From positions 856,326 through 920,325 of the forward strand of contig NZ_RJWA01000003.1 in assembly GCF_003762835.1 (NCBI RefSeq): a stretch of 64,000 nt of DNA. Direction: 5' to 3'. The position numbers and the translations under genes were made by a program. The DNA comes from Micromonospora sp. HM5-17. GTDB lineage: Bacteria; Actinomycetota; Actinomycetes; Mycobacteriales; Micromonosporaceae. A model generated the notes under the pieces. That model did not search any database, was not told where the DNA came from, and saw only the letters and a program-made list of their open reading frames with translations. This document shows, one piece after another, positions 18,594 through 30,623 of the stretch. Position 1 is the stretch's first letter; every line of letters starts with the position of its first letter.

Positions 18594-19652
18594 GTGACCG
18601 ATCAGCAGGTGGCCGATCAGCAGCGGGTGCGTGGGGAGCAGCGGATGGTCGACGAGCGGCGTTGGCCGTGGCCGGCCGGGGCGGCGACCGGTATCGGGTC
18701 GATGCCCGGCGACGACGTGGCCGAGGCCCAGCGGATCGTGCTGGGCGAACTGGGCGTGCCACACCTGCCCGAGCTGCCCGGTCGTGGGCCGGGCGCCGAC
18801 CTCGTGGGCCGGAGCGCCGCCCTGCTGGTCGACCTCCCGGTCGAGCTGTACGCCGCCCGCTGGCGGATCGCGCGCCGCCCGGGGCGGGATCGCCGCCGCG
18901 CCCTCGACCTGCTGGAGCGCGACCTGGACCAGATGACCGAGCAGGCCGGCGGGCTGCCCGGCACGTTCAAGATCCAGGCGGCGGGGCCGCTCACCCTGGC
19001 GGCCGGGATCGAGCTGCCGCTCGGCGGGAGGATGCTCCGCGATCCGGGGGCGGTCCGGGATCTCGCCGAGTCGCTCGCCGAGGGGCTGCGGGAGCACGTG
19101 GCGCAGGTACGCCGCCGGCTGCCCCGGGCCGAGGTCCTGCTGCAACTCGACGAACCCTCCCTGCCGGCCGTGCTGGCCGGGCGGATCCCGACCGAGAGCG
19201 GGCTCGGGACGTACCGGCCGGTCGACACGGGTACCGCCACGGCGCTGCTCCGCACGGTCATCGCCGCCGCGGGGGTGCCGGTCGTGGTGCACTGTTGCGC
19301 GCCGGACGTACCGCTGGAGCTGGTCCGCTCTGCCGGCGCGGTCGGGGTCGCGCTCGACCTGGCCCAGGTCGGCGAGCGGCTCGACCCGCTCGGTGAGGCG
19401 ATCGACGCCGGGCTCGGGCTCCTCGCCGGTGCCGCGCCGGCGCTACCGCCGCCGTCCGGGCGCGCACCGTCGTCGGCCCAGGTGGCCGACCGGGTACGCC
19501 AGCTCTGGGACCGGCTCAGCTTCCCCAGGGCCGGGCTCGCCGAGCAGGTGGTGGTGACTCCCGCCTGCGGCCTGGCCGGCGCCACCGACGCGTACGCCCG
19601 GGCGGTGTTGGCCGCCTGCCGGGAGGCCGGCCGCCGGCTCGCCGAGAATTGA
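18594..19652 (+). CDS. methionine synthase-like (UROD/MetE-like) protein
   Basis: This 352-residue TIM-barrel protein matches the short actinomycete proteins annotated as vitamin-B12-independent methionine synthase. Motifs include ATGIGSMPGDD near the start, TFKIQAAGPLTLAAGIELP, LLQLDEPSLPAVLAGRIPT, VVVHCCAPDVPLELV with His-Cys as a likely zinc ligand, and VTPACGLAG with another Cys. It is less than half the length of full MetE (about 750 residues) and lacks the N-terminal folate domain, so it may use another methyl donor. Role in methionine synthesis is likely but unproven. Confidence 0.8.
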   Translation: MTDQQVADQQRVRGEQRMVDERRWPWPAGAATGIGSMPGDDVAEAQRIVLGELGVPHLPELPGRGPGADLVGRSAALLVDLPVELYAARWRIARRPGRDRRRALDLLERDLDQMTEQAGGLPGTFKIQAAGPLTLAAGIELPLGGRMLRDPGAVRDLAESLAEGLREHVAQVRRRLPRAEVLLQLDEPSLPAVLAGRIPTESGLGTYRPVDTGTATALLRTVIAAAGVPVVVHCCAPDVPLELVRSAGAVGVALDLAQVGERLDPLGEAIDAGLGLLAGAAPALPPPSGRAPSSAQVADRVRQLWDRLSFPRAGLAEQVVVTPACGLAGATDAYARAVLAACREAGRRLAEN

Positions 19653-19689
19653 CTTTCTGTTGTCGTACCCGCCGGGCAGGATCGGGCGC

Positions 19690-20064
19690 ATGATCGGACA
19701 ACTGCGCAGTGTGGTGATCGACTGTCCGGACACCCGGGCCCTGGCCACCTTCTACTCCGAGCTGCTCGGCCTGCCCATCACGTACGACGGCGGTGACGAG
19801 GACGACGGCTGGATCGTGCTCGGCGGAGGGCCCGGCGAGCATCCTCGGCTGGCCTTCCAGCGGGCACCCGGCCTGCAGGAGCCGCGCTGGCCCGACCCGA
19901 ACCGGCCGCAGCAGTTCCACCTCGACGTCACCGTCGACGACATCGAGGCGGCCGAGGCCAAGGTGCTGAGGCTCGGTGCCACCCGGCTGCCGGGCGGTGG
20001 CCCCGGCTTCCGGGTCTACGCCGACCCGGCCGGGCACCCGTTCTGTCTCTGCTGGGACGAGTGA
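19690..20064 (+). CDS. VOC (glyoxalase/dioxygenase fold) family protein
   Basis: This 124-residue protein has the paired beta-alpha-beta-beta-beta modules of the vicinal oxygen chelate superfamily: IGQLRSVVIDCPDTRALATF at the start and QFHLDVTVDDIEAAEAKVLR in the second half, ending GFRVYADPAGHPFCLC. The ATG at 19690 is chosen over upstream non-ATG starts, which would add about ten unconserved residues. Members include glyoxalases, antibiotic-binding proteins and dioxygenases; none can be picked from sequence alone. Confidence 0.85.
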   Translation: MIGQLRSVVIDCPDTRALATFYSELLGLPITYDGGDEDDGWIVLGGGPGEHPRLAFQRAPGLQEPRWPDPNRPQQFHLDVTVDDIEAAEAKVLRLGATRLPGGGPGFRVYADPAGHPFCLCWDE

Positions 20065-20197
20065 CCCGCCCCTGGCGGGCGGGTGACCGTCGCGGGCCCG
20101 GTCCCCGGCCGGCCACCCGAGCCTGCCCGCGATCCGGTCACCACGGCGACGCGGGGCCGCCCATCCCGGTCCGGTGTGTCCGCGGGCGCGACCCCGC

Positions 20198-20203
20198 TAC
20201 GGT
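20198..20203 (+). promoter_or_regulatory. candidate -10 box of ligA
   Basis: TACGGT lies 30 bases before the ligA GTG; GGAGGT at 20223-20228 is a good ribosome-binding site for that start. Confidence 0.45.
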
Positions 20204-20218
20204 TTGGGAGAAGCGTGA

Positions 20219-22366
<2,148 letters not shown>

Positions 22367-22546
22367 TTGATATATATGCTCTGAGTTAGCAGGGCGCAGC
22401 GCGTGAGATGCGGCGTATTTCAAGTTAGTCACGACTAGGCCCGATTCGTGTCTGTCGCCCCCGCGCGGACTGGGTCAGGGCGTTTCATGGGAGGCGCACG
22501 CGCGGCACCCCGGCCGCGCCCTGGACCGAGAGGCTCGGGAGGTTCC

Positions 22547-25039
22547 ATGGAGGCCGCCGCGCTGCGGAACTCCGTCCCTCCTGGTCGGACGGCGCCGTTC
22601 TTCGGTTTCGTCTGGACTGTCGTCGGACTGGCCGCCGCGGTCAGCGCCGCCGCGCTCGCCACGCTTCCCGCCCAGCTGCCCCGGCTGCCGCTGGCGTTCT
22701 GGCTGATGGCCGCTCTCGCGGTCGTCTTCGACGCCCGGCCGTTCAGCCCGCACGCCAAGAGGCAGAGCATGGCGGTCTTCCCGTCGATCTGCTTCACGTT
22801 CGCGGTCGCCCTGGAGTGGGGCCTCGGGCCGGCGGTGGCGGTGCAGGCCGCCGCCGTCGTCGTCTCCGGGTGGCGGATCCGGTACGCCGTCTGGCGTACC
22901 GTCTTCAACATCGCCCAGTACGCCTGCTCGCTCGCCGCCGCCGACCTGGTGCTGAGGCTCACCCCGGGCCAGCGGCCCGGGGCGGCGGACCAGTTGCGCC
23001 TGCTCGACGTCGCCTTCGTGGTCGGCGCCGGGACCGCCTGGCTGGCGGTCAACCACGGTCTCGTCGCCACCGCCGTCCGGCTCCGGTTCGGCGGCCGGTG
23101 GTGGAGCCGGGTACGGCAGGGGCTCGGCTTCGAACTGCTCGCCACCGGTTCCCTGCTGCTGCTCGGGCCGGTGCTGGTCGCGGCGGCCCGCACCAGCGCC
23201 GCCCTGATCCCGATGCTGGTGCTTCCCCTGTACGCGGTCTCCCGGATGGCCCGGCTCTCGGCCGAACGCGAGCAACTCGCCCGGCTCGACCCGCTCACCG
23301 GGCTGGCCAACCGGCAGGCGTTGCTGGACGAGGTGACCGCGCAGGTGGCGGTGCACGCGGAACTGGCCGGCAAGGACGCCGCCGGCGGGCGGCAGCTCGC
23401 GCTGCTCCTGCTCGACCTGGACCGGTTCAAGCACGTCAACGACGCCCTCGGGCACGCGGTGGGGGACCGACTGCTGGTCGAGGTCAGCCGGCGGCTCACC
23501 GCGGTCGTCCGTCCGGGGACGGTGATCGCCCGACTGGGCGGGGACGAGTTCGCGATCGTGGCGACCCGGCTGACCGGCGTCGACGACGCCCGCCGGCTCG
23601 CCGACCAGGTGGTCGGCGCGCTCGCCGAGCCGGTTCCGCTCGACGGCCTGCCCCTTGACGTCGGCGGCTCGATCGGCATCGCGCTCTACCCCGACCACGG
23701 GGCGGACTTCGCCACCCTGATGCGGCACGCGGACGTCGCGATGTACGAGGCCAAGCACCGGGGCGACCCGGTTGCGGTCTACGTCGCCGAGTCGGACCAC
23801 AACTCCGCCGAGCGGCTGAGCCTCCTCGCCGACCTGCGCCGGGTGCTGGAGACCGGCGGAGCGAGCGGAGCCGATCCGGGCGCCGGTGGCGCCGGCGCGG
23901 TCCGCACCGGGCCCGATCCGGGCACCGGAGCCGGCCCGTCCCGCGTCGCCGCCGGCCCGGGCCCGCGGGGTGACGACGCCGGCGGGTCCGATGTCGGGGA
24001 CATCACCCTCTACTACCAGCCGCAGATCGAGATCGGCACCGGCGAGGTGGTGGGGGTCGAGGCCCTGCTGCGGTGGCGTCATCCCCGCCGCGGCATGGTC
24101 GATCCGGAGGAGCTGATCCGGGTCGCCGAGCAGAGCGCGGTGATGCGGCTGTTGACCCGCCGGGTCGTCGACGACGTGGTGGAGCAGCTCGCCAAGTGGG
24201 CCGCGGCCGGCATCGACCTGCGCGCCGCCGTCAACGTCAGCGTTCGCGACCTGCACACCGGGGAGATCGCCGACCAGATCGCCGAACGACTCGCCCGGTA
24301 CGGCGTACCGCCGTCGCGGCTGCAACTGGAGATGACCGAGGGGGCGCTGATGGCCGATCCGCGCCGGGTCCTGGCCACCATCACCCGGCTGCACCGGATC
24401 GGCGTGGCGATCGCCCTGGACGACTTCGGCACCGGGTACTCCTCGATGCAGCATCTGCGCCGGCTGCCGCTGGCCGAGGTGAAGGTCGACCGGTCGTTCG
24501 TCCTCGGGATGGCCGCCGACGCCGACGACGCGGCGATCGTCCGGTCTGTGATCGAGCTGGCCGGTGCCCTCGGGCTGCGGGTCGTGGCCGAGGGGGTGGA
24601 GGACGAGCGGACCTGGCGGCTGCTGCACGCGGCCGGGTGCGACGTCGCGCAGGGCTGGTTCTTCGCCCGGCCGATGCCGGCCGAGGACCTGGTCGCCTGG
24701 CTGGCCCGGTACCGGCCGGTCCGACCCACCGGGGCGACCCCGTCCGCCCCGCCTGGCGGCCCGGCCGGTCGGGTCCACGCGGGGCGCGCCGGGGCGGAGC
24801 CGGATCACCCCGGGACCGACCCGGTGCACCAGGAGAGCCCGCGGGACCGGGCGGCTTCGGACCACCCCGGGGCCGATCCGGCGACCGGGTCCCGGGCCGG
24901 GCCCGGGGCAGCGGGGTCGGCCGGTTCCGGGCCCGACGCGGCGGGCTCGGCGGCGTCGGAGCCCGGATCCACCGGAGCGGTGACCCCGGCGTCGGTGCCG
25001 GCCGGGTCGTCCGACGGGTTCCTGCCGGGTGTGGAGTGA
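22547..25039 (+). CDS. membrane GGDEF-EAL cyclic-di-GMP enzyme
   Basis: This 830-residue protein has an N-terminal membrane region (about residues 15-235, with at least six helices, resembling a MASE-type sensor), a GGDEF domain (intact GGDEF at about 331, RLGGDEFAIV), a Gly/Ala/Pro-rich linker, and an EAL domain (EALLRW at about 505; also DDFGTGYSSM and the late Glu in VAEGVED). Both catalytic signatures are complete, so it could make and break cyclic-di-GMP. The C-terminal 110 residues are low-complexity and acidic-proline rich. ATG 22547 follows GGGAGG; a GTG at 22448 would add 33 residues of arginine-rich sequence. Confidence 0.88.
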   Translation: MEAAALRNSVPPGRTAPFFGFVWTVVGLAAAVSAAALATLPAQLPRLPLAFWLMAALAVVFDARPFSPHAKRQSMAVFPSICFTFAVALEWGLGPAVAVQAAAVVVSGWRIRYAVWRTVFNIAQYACSLAAADLVLRLTPGQRPGAADQLRLLDVAFVVGAGTAWLAVNHGLVATAVRLRFGGRWWSRVRQGLGFELLATGSLLLLGPVLVAAARTSAALIPMLVLPLYAVSRMARLSAEREQLARLDPLTGLANRQALLDEVTAQVAVHAELAGKDAAGGRQLALLLLDLDRFKHVNDALGHAVGDRLLVEVSRRLTAVVRPGTVIARLGGDEFAIVATRLTGVDDARRLADQVVGALAEPVPLDGLPLDVGGSIGIALYPDHGADFATLMRHADVAMYEAKHRGDPVAVYVAESDHNSAERLSLLADLRRVLETGGASGADPGAGGAGAVRTGPDPGTGAGPSRVAAGPGPRGDDAGGSDVGDITLYYQPQIEIGTGEVVGVEALLRWRHPRRGMVDPEELIRVAEQSAVMRLLTRRVVDDVVEQLAKWAAAGIDLRAAVNVSVRDLHTGEIADQIAERLARYGVPPSRLQLEMTEGALMADPRRVLATITRLHRIGVAIALDDFGTGYSSMQHLRRLPLAEVKVDRSFVLGMAADADDAAIVRSVIELAGALGLRVVAEGVEDERTWRLLHAAGCDVAQGWFFARPMPAEDLVAWLARYRPVRPTGATPSAPPGGPAGRVHAGRAGAEPDHPGTDPVHQESPRDRAASDHPGADPATGSRAGPGAAGSAGSGPDAAGSAASEPGSTGAVTPASVPAGSSDGFLPGVE

Positions 25040-25179
25040 GGCCCGGTACGGGGTCGGGGAGTCGGAGACACGCCGCGGGAGCTGACACATAGACTCGCTC
25101 GGGTCAGGGCGCGCGTGTCCGGCTCCGTCCGGAGCGTACGGCGTGAGCCGCGACACCGTTAGGCACGAAGGGGGCACCG

Positions 25180-25527
25180 ATGTCCGCCATCTCCCGCGAG
25201 GAGGTCGCGCACCTGGCGCGGCTGTCGCGGCTCGCCGTCACCGAGGAGGAGCTGGACACCTTCGCCGGCCAGCTCGACGTGATCCTCCAGGCCGTCGCCC
25301 GGGTCGGTGAGGTGGTGGCCGCCGACATCCCGCCCACCTCGCACTCCGTGCCGCTGACCAACGTGCTCCGTGAGGACGTGGTGCAGCCCTGTCTGAGCCG
25401 TGAGGAGGCGCTCTCCGGAGCACCGGACCGGGAGGAGGACCGGTTCCGGGTGCCGCGCATCCTGGACGAGGACGAACCACCCAGCCCCCGGGGCGAGGAC
25501 GGATCGGCTGCGGAAGGGAAGGCGTGA
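25180..25527 (+). CDS. gatC: Asp-tRNA(Asn)/Glu-tRNA(Gln) amidotransferase subunit C
   Basis: This 115-residue subunit begins [19 protein letters not shown], the family opening, and wraps the GatA-GatB interface. Together GatCAB converts Glu-tRNA(Gln), and where needed Asp-tRNA(Asn), to the amide form. The ATG at 25180 is preceded by GAAGGGGG. Its stop overlaps gatA's GTG start. The C-terminal 20 residues are a variable acidic tail. Confidence 0.95.
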   Translation: MSAISREEVAHLARLSRLAVTEEELDTFAGQLDVILQAVARVGEVVAADIPPTSHSVPLTNVLREDVVQPCLSREEALSGAPDREEDRFRVPRILDEDEPPSPRGEDGSAAEGKA

Positions 25528-27008
25528 CCACGATGTCCGACGTGACCAGGATGACGGCGGCCGAGATCGCCGGGCTCGTCGCCCGCGGCGAGGTCTCCGC
25601 GGTCGAGGTGACCCAGGCCCACCTGGACCGGATCGCGGCCGTCGACGACCGCGTACACGCGTTCCTGCACGTGGACGCCGAGGGGGCGCTCGCGGCGGCC
25701 CGCGCCGTCGACGACCGCCGGGCCGCCGGCGAGGAGCTGGGCCCGCTGGCCGGGGTGCCGGTGGCGGTCAAGGACGTGCTCACCACGAAGGGCGTGCCGA
25801 CCACCTGCGGCTCGAAGATCCTGGAGGGCTGGCGCCCTCCGTACGACGCGACGATCGTGGAGCGGCTGCGCGAGGCCGGCACGGTGATCATCGGCAAGAC
25901 CAACATGGACGAGTTCGCCATGGGGTCCTCGACCGAGTACTCGGCGTACGGGCCGACCAGCAACCCGTGGGACCTGACCCGCATCCCGGGCGGCTCCGGG
26001 GGTGGCAGCGCCGCCGCGCTGGCCGCGTACGAGGCACCGCTGGCGATCGGCTCCGACACCGGCGGTTCGATCCGGCAGCCCGGCGCGGTCACCGGCACCG
26101 TCGGCGTCAAGCCGACCTACGGCGGCACCTCCCGGTACGGCCTGGTGGCCTTCTCGTCCTCCCTGGACACGCCCGGCCCCTGCGCCCGGACCGTGCTGGA
26201 CGCGGCGCTGCTGCACGCGGCGATCGGCGGGCACGACCCGCGCGACTCCACCTCGATCCCGCAGCCGGTGCCGGACGTGGTCGCCGCCGCCCGGGCCGGT
26301 GCCACCGGCGACCTCTCCGGGGTCCGGCTGGGCCTGGTCACCGAGTTCTCCGGCGAGGGCGCGGAGCCCGGGGTGATGGCCGCGTTCCGGGACGCCGTCG
26401 ACGCGCTGACCAAGCTCGGCGCCGAGGTCGTCGAGGTCTCCTGCCCGCACTTCCGGTACGCGCTGCCGGCGTACTACCTGATCGCGCCGAGCGAGTGCTC
26501 CTCGAACCTGGCCCGGTTCGACGGCGTCCGGTACGGCCTGCGGGTCGGCGACGACGGCAGCCGGTCGCTGGAGGAGGTCATGTCGCTGACCCGGTCCGCC
26601 GGCTTCGGCCCGGAGGTCAAGCGGCGGATCATGATCGGCACGTACGCCCTCTCCTCCGGCTACTACGACGCGTACTACGGGCAGGCGCAGAAGGTCCGTA
26701 CCCTGATCACCCGCGACTTCACGGCCGCGTTCGAGCAGGTCGACGTCCTGATCTCGCCGACCACCCCGTTCGTCGCCTTCCCGTTCGGCTCGCGGACCTC
26801 CGACCCGTACCAGATGTACCTGGCGGATCTCTTCACCATCCCGACCAACCTCTACGGCGGTCCCGGCATCTCGGTGCCGTGCGGCCTCTCCGAGGGGCTG
26901 CCGGTGGGGTTGCAGATCATGGCCCCGACCATGGCGGACGACCGGATGTACCGGGTCGCCGCCGCCCTGGAGTCCGCGGTCGGCACCCTCACCCCGCCGG
27001 AACTCTAG
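25524..27008 (+). CDS. gatA: Asp-tRNA(Asn)/Glu-tRNA(Gln) amidotransferase subunit A
   Basis: This 494-residue amidase-signature enzyme frees ammonia from glutamine for tRNA amidation. The Ser-cisSer-Lys triad is visible: Lys83 in PVAVKDVL, Ser158 in IPGGSGGGS and Ser182 in [11 protein letters not shown]. The start is the GTG at 25524 overlapping gatC's stop; an ATG nine bases on is an alternative. gatB does not follow directly but begins at 32647. Confidence 0.97.
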   Translation: MTTMSDVTRMTAAEIAGLVARGEVSAVEVTQAHLDRIAAVDDRVHAFLHVDAEGALAAARAVDDRRAAGEELGPLAGVPVAVKDVLTTKGVPTTCGSKILEGWRPPYDATIVERLREAGTVIIGKTNMDEFAMGSSTEYSAYGPTSNPWDLTRIPGGSGGGSAAALAAYEAPLAIGSDTGGSIRQPGAVTGTVGVKPTYGGTSRYGLVAFSSSLDTPGPCARTVLDAALLHAAIGGHDPRDSTSIPQPVPDVVAAARAGATGDLSGVRLGLVTEFSGEGAEPGVMAAFRDAVDALTKLGAEVVEVSCPHFRYALPAYYLIAPSECSSNLARFDGVRYGLRVGDDGSRSLEEVMSLTRSAGFGPEVKRRIMIGTYALSSGYYDAYYGQAQKVRTLITRDFTAAFEQVDVLISPTTPFVAFPFGSRTSDPYQMYLADLFTIPTNLYGGPGISVPCGLSEGLPVGLQIMAPTMADDRMYRVAAALESAVGTLTPPEL

Positions 27009-27016
27009 GTGGTGGG

Positions 27017-28414
27017 ATGCTCACGAGGATCGAGATCGACGGGTTCAAGTCCTTCCGCGACTTCGCGCTGGACGTCCCGCCCTTTCTCGTGATCGTCGGC
27101 CGTAACGCCGCCGGAAAGTCGAACCTGTTCGACGCCATCCAGTTCCTCAGCCGGCTGGCCGGTGAGCCGGTACTGGACGCCACCCAGGCCATGCGGGGGG
27201 ATCTGACTGACGTCTTTCACCGGTACGTCGATGGCAGCCAGGTCAACCAGATGTCGTTCGCGGTCGAGGTGTTGCTCGACCGGTCCGTCACCGATGCTTT
27301 CGGTGACACGGCCGAGGTCAACCATTCCCGGCTGCGGTACGAGCTGACGATCGAGTTAAGGTCGACCAGCCACAGCGGCACCATGCGGCCGTATGTCGTC
27401 CGGGAGGCCGCGCGTCGGATCCGGCAGTCCGACGACGCGTGGCTGAAAGCGGATCGGGCGCGGCGCAGACGGTTGGCCGTCTACAGCGGAGGCGCCGAGG
27501 ACCTGTTGGAAACCGAGCGCGACGAGCAGGGACGACCGCTGTTCAGCATCAGGCAGCAGGGTAATCAGGGCCGGAAACGCAAGCTGCCCGCGACGGCGGC
27601 GACTGCCACCGTGCTCTCCAGTCTCACGACGGCGACCGACTTTCCACTGCTGTATGCGCTGAAGCGGGAGTTGCAGTCCTGGCGCCTGCTGCATCTTGAT
27701 CCGAGCGCGTTGCGGGCTGCCGACTCGTACGACGATCCCGACGTGTTGTCGCCGAACGGCGCGCATCTGGCCAACGCCCTACGGCGTCTCGCGGACGAGA
27801 CCGGCACCGACGACCGGCCGGACGGCGCGTTGAACGATCTTTCGGCTGATCTCGCCGAGGTGATTCCCGGAGTGGTCGCGGTGCACCTGCACGAGGACAG
27901 CGCACGCCGCCAGCGGCAGGTCGAGGTCCTGACCAGGGATGAGGCGCCCTTTTCCGCCCGGGTCGCCTCCGACGGCACGCTGCGTGCGATGGCACTGCTC
28001 GCCGCGTTGTACGACCCGCGCGGCGCGGGTCTGATCTGCTTTGAGGAGCCGGAGAACGGCATCTTTCCACAGCGGTTGGCACAGTTCGTGAAATACCTGC
28101 GAACCCTGGTCGCCCGAGCTCTCGACACCAAGCGGGAGAACGGTCATGGAGCGCTGACGCAGTTGCTCCTCAGCAGCCACTCGCCGGCGATCCTACGGGC
28201 GTTGGAACCGGTCGAGTCCGGGCTCCGTAGCGACGCGGTCTTCTTGGATGTGGTGACCCGGGTCCGGCGGGGTGAACCGCGTAGCCGGGTCACTCGACAC
28301 CGGGCGATCAGCGGAAGGCGACAGCTCGGAATCGATGACATCATCGACGTCGGCAAGGTGGTCAGCCCGATGGAGATTGCCGAGTTCGAGGTGCTGGCGG
28401 AGTTGGCTGGCTGA
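27017..28414 (+). CDS. ABC-type AAA ATPase (OLD/RloA-like), putative defence
   Basis: This 465-residue ATPase starts MLTRIEIDGFKSFRDFALDV, the SMC-like opening of AAA_21 proteins. The Walker A GRNAAGKS spans about residues 28-35. The signature and Walker B region reads VASDGTLRAMALLAALY then LICFEEPENGIFP, and the switch histidine is in LLLSSHSPAIL. The ATG lies 8 bases after the gatA stop. The next gene overlaps its stop by one base and encodes a TOPRIM-like protein. This arrangement, ATPase then TOPRIM partner, resembles AbiL/RloAB, PARIS and split OLD systems that stop phage infection (analogy). Codon use is less GC-biased than in gatA. Confidence 0.85.
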   Translation: MLTRIEIDGFKSFRDFALDVPPFLVIVGRNAAGKSNLFDAIQFLSRLAGEPVLDATQAMRGDLTDVFHRYVDGSQVNQMSFAVEVLLDRSVTDAFGDTAEVNHSRLRYELTIELRSTSHSGTMRPYVVREAARRIRQSDDAWLKADRARRRRLAVYSGGAEDLLETERDEQGRPLFSIRQQGNQGRKRKLPATAATATVLSSLTTATDFPLLYALKRELQSWRLLHLDPSALRAADSYDDPDVLSPNGAHLANALRRLADETGTDDRPDGALNDLSADLAEVIPGVVAVHLHEDSARRQRQVEVLTRDEAPFSARVASDGTLRAMALLAALYDPRGAGLICFEEPENGIFPQRLAQFVKYLRTLVARALDTKRENGHGALTQLLLSSHSPAILRALEPVESGLRSDAVFLDVVTRVRRGEPRSRVTRHRAISGRRQLGIDDIIDVGKVVSPMEIAEFEVLAELAG

Positions 28415-29079
28415 TGCGTTATCTCACCTCTGCGCTGATTTCCGAGGGAGTGACCGACGATCAGTTTCTTCCGCGACTACTGGGGCGGGCGCTGACGGAA
28501 CTCTGCTGTACGGAGTTTGACGACCCGGTCGAGGTGGCAGACGTGCAGCCGCTTCGTGATCGCAAGGGGCCCAGCGGGCTTCCGGACGTCATCAGACTGG
28601 TCGAGCGCAACCAGGCCAGCTTTTCGATCATCTTCTTCCACCACGACCAGGGGACAAGCATCGAGCGGGTGGAGGACGAGTGGTTGAGGCCGCTCCGCCG
28701 GGCGTGGGGGGAGCGCCCGGAACGGTTGGTCACCGTCGTACCGGTGCGGGAGACGGAGGCGTGGTTGCTCGCGGACGGTGAGGGGCTGCGTCGGGCGCTG
28801 GGAGTGCGCTGGACGGACACGGCGATGGGGCTGCCTTCGCATCCGAAGGACGTGGAACGCATCGAGGATCCGAAGCAAGTGCTGAACCAGGTGCTGGCCC
28901 GGGTCAGCCGCTCGATTGGCGACCACTATGGGCAGCTCGGTGAACTCGTGTCACTTGATCGGCTGCGTCTGGTACCGGCATACCAGAAGTGGTGGGCCGA
29001 CACCCGGAAGGCCCTGACCGATCTTGGCTACCGCCCGGCGGGCGGCTACCCCAAGCAGTCTGGCGGTTCCGCTCGGTGA
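28414..29079 (+). CDS. DUF4276-like TOPRIM-fold protein, partner of the ATPase
   Basis: This 221-residue protein begins MRYLTSALISEGVTDDQFLP. Glu11 in SEGVTD fits the first TOPRIM acid, Asp78 in FFHHDQG the second, and VVPVRETEAWLLAD (Glu113, Glu115) is the hallmark block of DUF4276/RloB-like proteins. The TGATG overlap with the ATPase gene shows translational coupling. It may be a nuclease effector controlled by the ATPase (inference from similar systems). No transmembrane helix is present. Confidence 0.8.
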   Translation: MRYLTSALISEGVTDDQFLPRLLGRALTELCCTEFDDPVEVADVQPLRDRKGPSGLPDVIRLVERNQASFSIIFFHHDQGTSIERVEDEWLRPLRRAWGERPERLVTVVPVRETEAWLLADGEGLRRALGVRWTDTAMGLPSHPKDVERIEDPKQVLNQVLARVSRSIGDHYGQLGELVSLDRLRLVPAYQKWWADTRKALTDLGYRPAGGYPKQSGGSAR

Positions 29080-29151
29080 GGCGAGGTCTCGAAACATGAT
29101 CTGTTTGCGCTGGACGAGGTGGGTGGGATCACCCGCCGCCAGGTGATCCAC

Positions 29152-29157
29152 TATCGT
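29152..29157 (+). promoter_or_regulatory. -10 box of a leaderless transcript (ESX-like gene)
   Basis: TATCGT lies 8 bases before the ATG at 29166 and no ribosome-binding site is present between them. Confidence 0.5.
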
Positions 29158-29165
29158 CCAAGGCC

Positions 29166-29480
29166 ATGACTGGCGACGGCTTCACCGTAGACCCGGCGGC
29201 CCTGGAGGCGTTCTCCAAGACCAGCTACGGACGCGCGGACGACTTCGACCAGATCCGTGGGCGGTTGCGCGACGGGGCGGTGGGGCGCTCGTCGTTCGGC
29301 ATCATGCCCGCCTCCTTCACCCTCTGGGACCAGTACGAGTCGTGCCTCGACGAGTGCCTGCAGGCGCTCGCGGACGGGGCGGAGGTGATGGAGGTGATCG
29401 CCGAGGCGATCCTCGCCGAGCGGGACGCGTATCTGGCCAGCGACGCCGCGGCCCAGGGGCGGTTCGGTACGGGCGGCTGA
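29166..29480 (+). CDS. ESX-1 secretion-associated (EspC/WXG-like) small protein
   Basis: This 104-residue, mostly helical protein has the layout of actinomycete EspC-like and WXG100-like substrates: FTVDPAALEAFSKTSYGRAD at the start, a central loop with SFTLWDQYESCLDE, then a long second helix ending LAERDAYLASDAAA. The YxxxD/E-like pattern DAYLASD may act as a type VII secretion signal. It begins a four-gene run with an Ala-rich WXG-like protein, a YbaB-like protein and a PH-like protein. Secretion itself is not shown. Confidence 0.65.
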   Translation: MTGDGFTVDPAALEAFSKTSYGRADDFDQIRGRLRDGAVGRSSFGIMPASFTLWDQYESCLDECLQALADGAEVMEVIAEAILAERDAYLASDAAAQGRFGTGG

Positions 29481-29638
29481 CCGGCGACGTCGCGGTCGGC
29501 GACCACCCGTACCCGCCGTACGTCCGGCCCGCCACGGCACGCGGCCGGTCGACCGGTCCGGTCCCCCTGGAGGCCCGCACCCGCCGGGCTTCCGGAGACC
29601 ACCATCACGCGTACGAGACCACGAGGGGGGATGGCTGA

Positions 29639-30565
29639 GTGACGGCCGTCGCGCTGCAACGCAGCAAGACCTATTTCGAGCAGTTCGTCGCATCGGTGCC
29701 GGAGCCGTTGCAGGGCTTCACCCGGACCGTGCTGACGCCCTTCGAGCAGCTGCTCGAGCAGGTCGCCGGCGACCCGGACGACCTGATGCGTGGCGCCGAA
29801 CGGTGCCTTGCCGCGTCGAACGACGTCCTGGCCATCGCCACCGAGCAGGCGCGCGACCGGGCCCGGCTCCAGCCGCCGGCCTGGGGCGGCCCCGCGCAGG
29901 AGGCGTTCCAGACCGGGTTGGGCAACGTCGAGGAGAGCATCCGGCAGCTCGCCCAGGGTCTCGCCGCGGCCAAGGACGTCCTGGTCGAGGCGGCGAACGC
30001 GGCGGTGGACGCCTTCAACCTGCTCTGCGAGTTGATCTTCGAGTTCCTGACCGCGTTCCTGATCGAGGCGCTGATCGCCGCGGCGGCGGCGTTCCTCAGC
30101 TTCGGCGCGTCGATCGCGGCCTTCATCGTCCGGTGGCTCGCCCGGCTCGCCATGACGCTCGGCCGGGGGGCCCGGATCGTGAGCAAGCTGGTGCGGATCC
30201 TCGTCAGGCTCGCCCGCAAGCTCGACGACGTCAAGCGGCTGCTGACCGCCTACCGGCAGCGGGTCATGGAGCTGCGTAAGCTCAAGAAGCAGTACAGCCT
30301 GTGGAAGGCGAAGGGGCGCAGCGCCGAGGGGATGGCGTTCCGCGCCGAGTACGCCCTCAAGGTCGGCCTGCCGCGCTTCGCCTTCAACAAGGTGTCGCCG
30401 GTGAACCTGAGCGGCAAGGGCGGTGCGGCGCTGGATACCGCGATCGGGCTGTACGACATCCGCGACGGCCGGAAGGACCGCAACTACGCGACCGACGGTA
30501 CCTACCGCAACGACATCGGCCCGTACGCGAAGAGCGCCCAGGATCTGCTGGACTCGCTGACCTGA
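29639..30565 (+). CDS. WXG-like helical membrane-associated protein
   Basis: This 308-residue protein has an N-terminal helical region with PAWGGPAQEAFQTGLGNVEE, where WGG corresponds to the WXG turn. It is followed by a long hydrophobic region (about 125-180, two helices) and a basic C-terminal part (about 180-260). The end (DRNYATDGTYRNDIGPYAKS) has no toxin motif I can name. The GTG start follows GAGGGGGG. It resembles the pore- or toxin-delivery proteins of polymorphic ESX systems, but effector activity cannot be claimed. Confidence 0.65.
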   Translation: MTAVALQRSKTYFEQFVASVPEPLQGFTRTVLTPFEQLLEQVAGDPDDLMRGAERCLAASNDVLAIATEQARDRARLQPPAWGGPAQEAFQTGLGNVEESIRQLAQGLAAAKDVLVEAANAAVDAFNLLCELIFEFLTAFLIEALIAAAAAFLSFGASIAAFIVRWLARLAMTLGRGARIVSKLVRILVRLARKLDDVKRLLTAYRQRVMELRKLKKQYSLWKAKGRSAEGMAFRAEYALKVGLPRFAFNKVSPVNLSGKGGAALDTAIGLYDIRDGRKDRNYATDGTYRNDIGPYAKSAQDLLDSLT

Positions 30566-30623
30566 GCGGCCCGGACGACCGTGACACCGCCGCCCGGGCG
30601 GCGGCGCCCAAGGAGGGAGCGAC

